DNA from: Thalassia testudinum
Taxonomy: Eukaryota; Streptophyta; Magnoliopsida; Alismatales; Hydrocharitaceae
DNA length: 64,000 nt
NCBI GenBank assembly: GCA_037157565.1
Contig: JAZHRO010000063.1
Location: 12,134,001-12,198,000, forward strand
Direction of reading: 5' to 3'
The notes under the pieces were generated by a model. The model saw nothing but the letters and a program-made list of their open reading frames with translations, did not search any database and was not told where the DNA came from. Position 1 is the stretch's first letter, and every line of letters begins with the position of its first letter. Of this stretch, positions 61,917 to 64,000 are shown in pieces. Both the position numbers and the translations under genes were made by a program.

Positions 61917-63182
61917 TGATGTACATACATCTAAATAGCCAAAAATGTCTATTAATGCATGTTCTTAGTGTCATATTAGCATCATACATTATAAATATTG
62001 CATAACATGCATAATTATGCATTTAGGTCAAATTGTATAGTAATTGTCTCATTTTATGGTCAGGGATAGGGTGACTTTTAATCAGGGCCTCGAATCGAAG
62101 ATCCAACCGTATGAATTTGATCAGGGTGACAATTGGAGTTCAACGACTCCAAAATCGCCCTGATCAGACATCTATAGCACCAGATAGAGACTAAGGAAGC
62201 CTAAAGATCAAGGGCCAAGATGGTGCTAATCCACACTTCAGATGACAAATCTGACTGCACGGTTTGGATCACTGATCGCAGTTTAACGATGTGAAAATTG
62301 GCTCAATTCGACATTCGTGGCTCCTTCTACATGTCACAGAAGTTGGATGGCCATGATGGCGCCACGTGGCGCCATCACAGCTGTCCAAATCGGCCGCAGC
62401 ACCACTCCCCATCTTCTGAAGGCACGATGAGGCAAGATCTGGGCCATTGGATCTTGATCTAATGGCCATGAAGCGTGCGTGCTTAAATTGTAACTGCGAC
62501 TAAGAAGCGCCGCTAACATAGTGGTCAAGCGACGCTGTGCGAGAGCGGGGCACGTGTTCAACTGCTGTGCTAGTGGCGCTTCTTAATCGTGCTTATGATT
62601 TAAGCCACGTGCTTCACAGCTGTTGGATCAAGATCCAATGGCCTAGATCTCACCTCGCCGTGCCTTCAAAAGATGAAGAGCAGTGCTACGGCCGATTTGG
62701 GCGGCTGTGATGGTGCCACGTGGTTCCATCATGGCTGTCCAACTTCTGTGACATGTAGAAGGTGCCACAGATGTTGGATTGAGCCGATTTTTGCACCATT
62801 AAGCTACGATCATTGATCCGAACACATCTGTGTGGTCAGATTTGTCATCTAAAGTGTGGATTGGCACCATCTTGGCCCTTGATCTTTAGGCTTCCTCGGT
62901 CTCTATCTGGTGCTACGGATGTCCGATCAGGGAAATCTTGGAGTCGTTGAATTCCAATTGTCGCCCTGATCAGATTAGTACGGTTGGATCTTCGATCCGA
63001 GGCCCTGATTAAAAGTCTCCCTATCCCTGACCATAAAAGGAGACAATTACTATACAATTTATACAATTTGACATAAATGCATGATTATACATGTTATGCA
63101 ATATTTACAATGTATGATGCTAATATGACACTACGAACATGCATTAATAGACATTTTTGGCTATTTATATGTATGCACATCA
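61917..63182. repeat. 1.27-kb palindrome of two LTR 5' segments
   Basis: The left arm (61917-62523) starts TGATGTACATACATC, the forward start of an LTR A relative. The right arm (62563-63182) is its reverse complement, ending in ACATCA. The arms are roughly 90 percent identical by eye, differing mostly by transitions, with a loop of about 40 bases. Both contain the G-box module (62355-62376 and 62709-62730). An RNA across it would form a hairpin of about 600 base pairs. Confidence 0.9.
62355..62376. promoter_or_regulatory. Perfect palindromic G-box module
   Basis: A 22-base perfect palindrome: GATGGCGCCA, then CG, then the complement of the first ten bases, with CACGTG at the centre. Equivalent modules lie at 9028-9049, 16827-16848, 57801-57822, 62709-62730 and 63550-63571; most differ by C-to-T or G-to-A changes at the CpG sites. 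CACGTG is the G-box bound by plant bZIP and bHLH proteins. Confidence 0.75.
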
Positions 63183-64000
63183 GGCGTCATCACGCGTGTC
63201 TACATCTGACACTCCTGCACCCGCCACGCGTTCACTGCTCATCCGCTCGATGAAGATTCGATGGTGGAATTTCATCTGCGGGCTCCTGACTCCCAATTGC
63301 GTTTAGATCCAGCGTCACGCATGGCTTGTTAGGCACACTCTTCACTACGCTACGCACGTGGATTGTCACGCTTTCCAAAACTTGTGCAGCCACCCTCGGC
63401 TGTCGGATGGGAATCCAACGGTTGAGATCTTGCTCGTGTGTGACGAGGCTGCTGTAGGCGGGCGACATGGCTGCATCGTGGCCATTGGATGACGATCCAA
63501 CAGCCTATGGCTCTCCTTTCTAGATTGGGGCATAGTGAGGAGTGGCTGCGATGGTGCCACGTGGTGCCATCATGGCCGTCCATCTTCTTCTCCTTGTATC
63601 TGATGATGTAGGCCTCTGATTGAGTTGATTTCTACGTCGTTGGACTATGAACATCGATCCGGATCCATCCGTGCGGTTGGATTTGTCATCTAAGGTTCAA
63701 ATATTCTTTAATTTACCCCTTGAATCCTACTTCTTATGCTGACTCCCTAGGGTGCTACGGGAGTCTGATTGATGCGCTCTTGGAAGCATTGGACTCCCAT
63801 CATCATTCCAAACAGATCCATAAGGTTGGATCGGTCATCTGTAGCCTTGGATTGCCTACAATTATTAATACCTCTCAACTAGCACATTACTATGTATAAA
63901 ACATATAAATCATTTACGATGCAAAGTACGATGTGTATGCATGCAGAATGCCCATGTTAAGCTAGGTTCTACCTTAATTCAGGCAAATTAGGGCCTATGA
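63183..64000 (-). mobile_element. LTR J, 5' part, running off the window
   Basis: Minus-strand LTR whose start lies just beyond the window. Its first visible bases (TCATAGGCCCTAATTTGCC) match the start region of LTR B, while the later part matches LTR A U3, with a G-box module (63550-63571) and two TTGGAT dyads. It is therefore a mosaic of the two families. E2 interrupts it at 63183 and it continues at 48887. Chance frames at 63232-63583 are not genes. Confidence 0.65.

Larger units (their letters stand above)
48888..63182 (+). mobile_element. E2: Athila-type element with body inverted relative to its LTR ends
   Basis: The plus-strand body (primer site 49884, gag-pol 51118-56579 and 60378-60506, 3' noncoding region to 61916) should be preceded by a forward LTR. 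Instead 48888-49877 is the reverse complement of the last 1 kb of an LTR A-type repeat, and 61917-63182 is a forward LTR 5' segment joined to an inverted copy of itself. The outermost bases (TGTTG at 48888, ACATCA at 63182) are true LTR ends, both on the minus strand. The simplest history is a minus-strand element whose internal region plus 3' U3 was flipped, with loss of most of the 5' LTR. Flanks CACAA and GGCGT do not match. Confidence 0.72.

Noticed and set aside
1..64000. Host genes, tRNA, rRNA or CRISPR arrays
   Set aside because: Nothing beyond retrotransposon domains was recognised on either strand by reading; no clover-leaf or regularly spaced repeats were seen.

Overview
This window is plant nuclear DNA made almost entirely of nested LTR retrotransposons. 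The evidence is Ty3/gypsy pol genes of the Athila type (GAG and protease in one frame, RT with an FMDD box, RNase H, integrase without a chromodomain), primer sites matching the 3' end of tRNA-Asp, and 1.6-2.7 kb LTRs. No host gene, tRNA, rRNA or CRISPR array could be supported, and no coding sequence is intact. The species cannot be named; a large, repeat-rich, cytosine-methylated angiosperm genome fits.

Five elements are named here. E4 (minus strand, oldest): 3' LTR piece 5456-6754, 3' noncoding DNA 6755-8573, gag 18300-22521, primer site 23758-23775. It is interrupted by a solo LTR of another type (2786-5450, perfect duplication GATGG), by E1 and by solo LTR B (20074-22301). E1 (plus, 8574-18235, perfect duplication AGCTC) has two LTRs, a primer site and a 3' noncoding region like those of E2, but an unrelated acidic coding region in place of gag-pol; it carries solo LTR C (10946-12678). 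E5 (minus, 23843 to 46676) has gag-protease but no RT or integrase. E3 (minus, 32165-45629, duplication TGCCT/TGTCT) sits inside E5 just after its primer site and has a complete but broken gag-pol. LTR D (46677 to about 48061) interrupts the other LTR of E5.

From 48062 to the right edge, a minus-strand LTR (J) is split at 48887/63183 by E2. E2 has a broken Athila gag-pol on the plus strand (51118-56579 plus a tail at 60378-60506), while its outer ends are LTR pieces in the opposite orientation: an inverted LTR piece (48888 to about 49877) beside the primer site and a 1.27 kb palindrome (61917-63182) made of two head-to-head LTR 5' segments. Its integrase end is split by a minus-strand LTR B (56584-60372), which itself contains a minus-strand solo LTR A (56662-58276).

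The elements appear to work as autonomous/non-autonomous sets: E2- and E3-like elements encoded the enzymes, while E1, E4 and E5 kept ends and leaders but not pol. Recurrent cis-features need explanation: paired repeats in the 3' noncoding region (hairpin-like in E1 and E2), arrays of GACGTC, palindromic G-box modules in the LTR A family, and LTRs that begin with a terminal palindrome.
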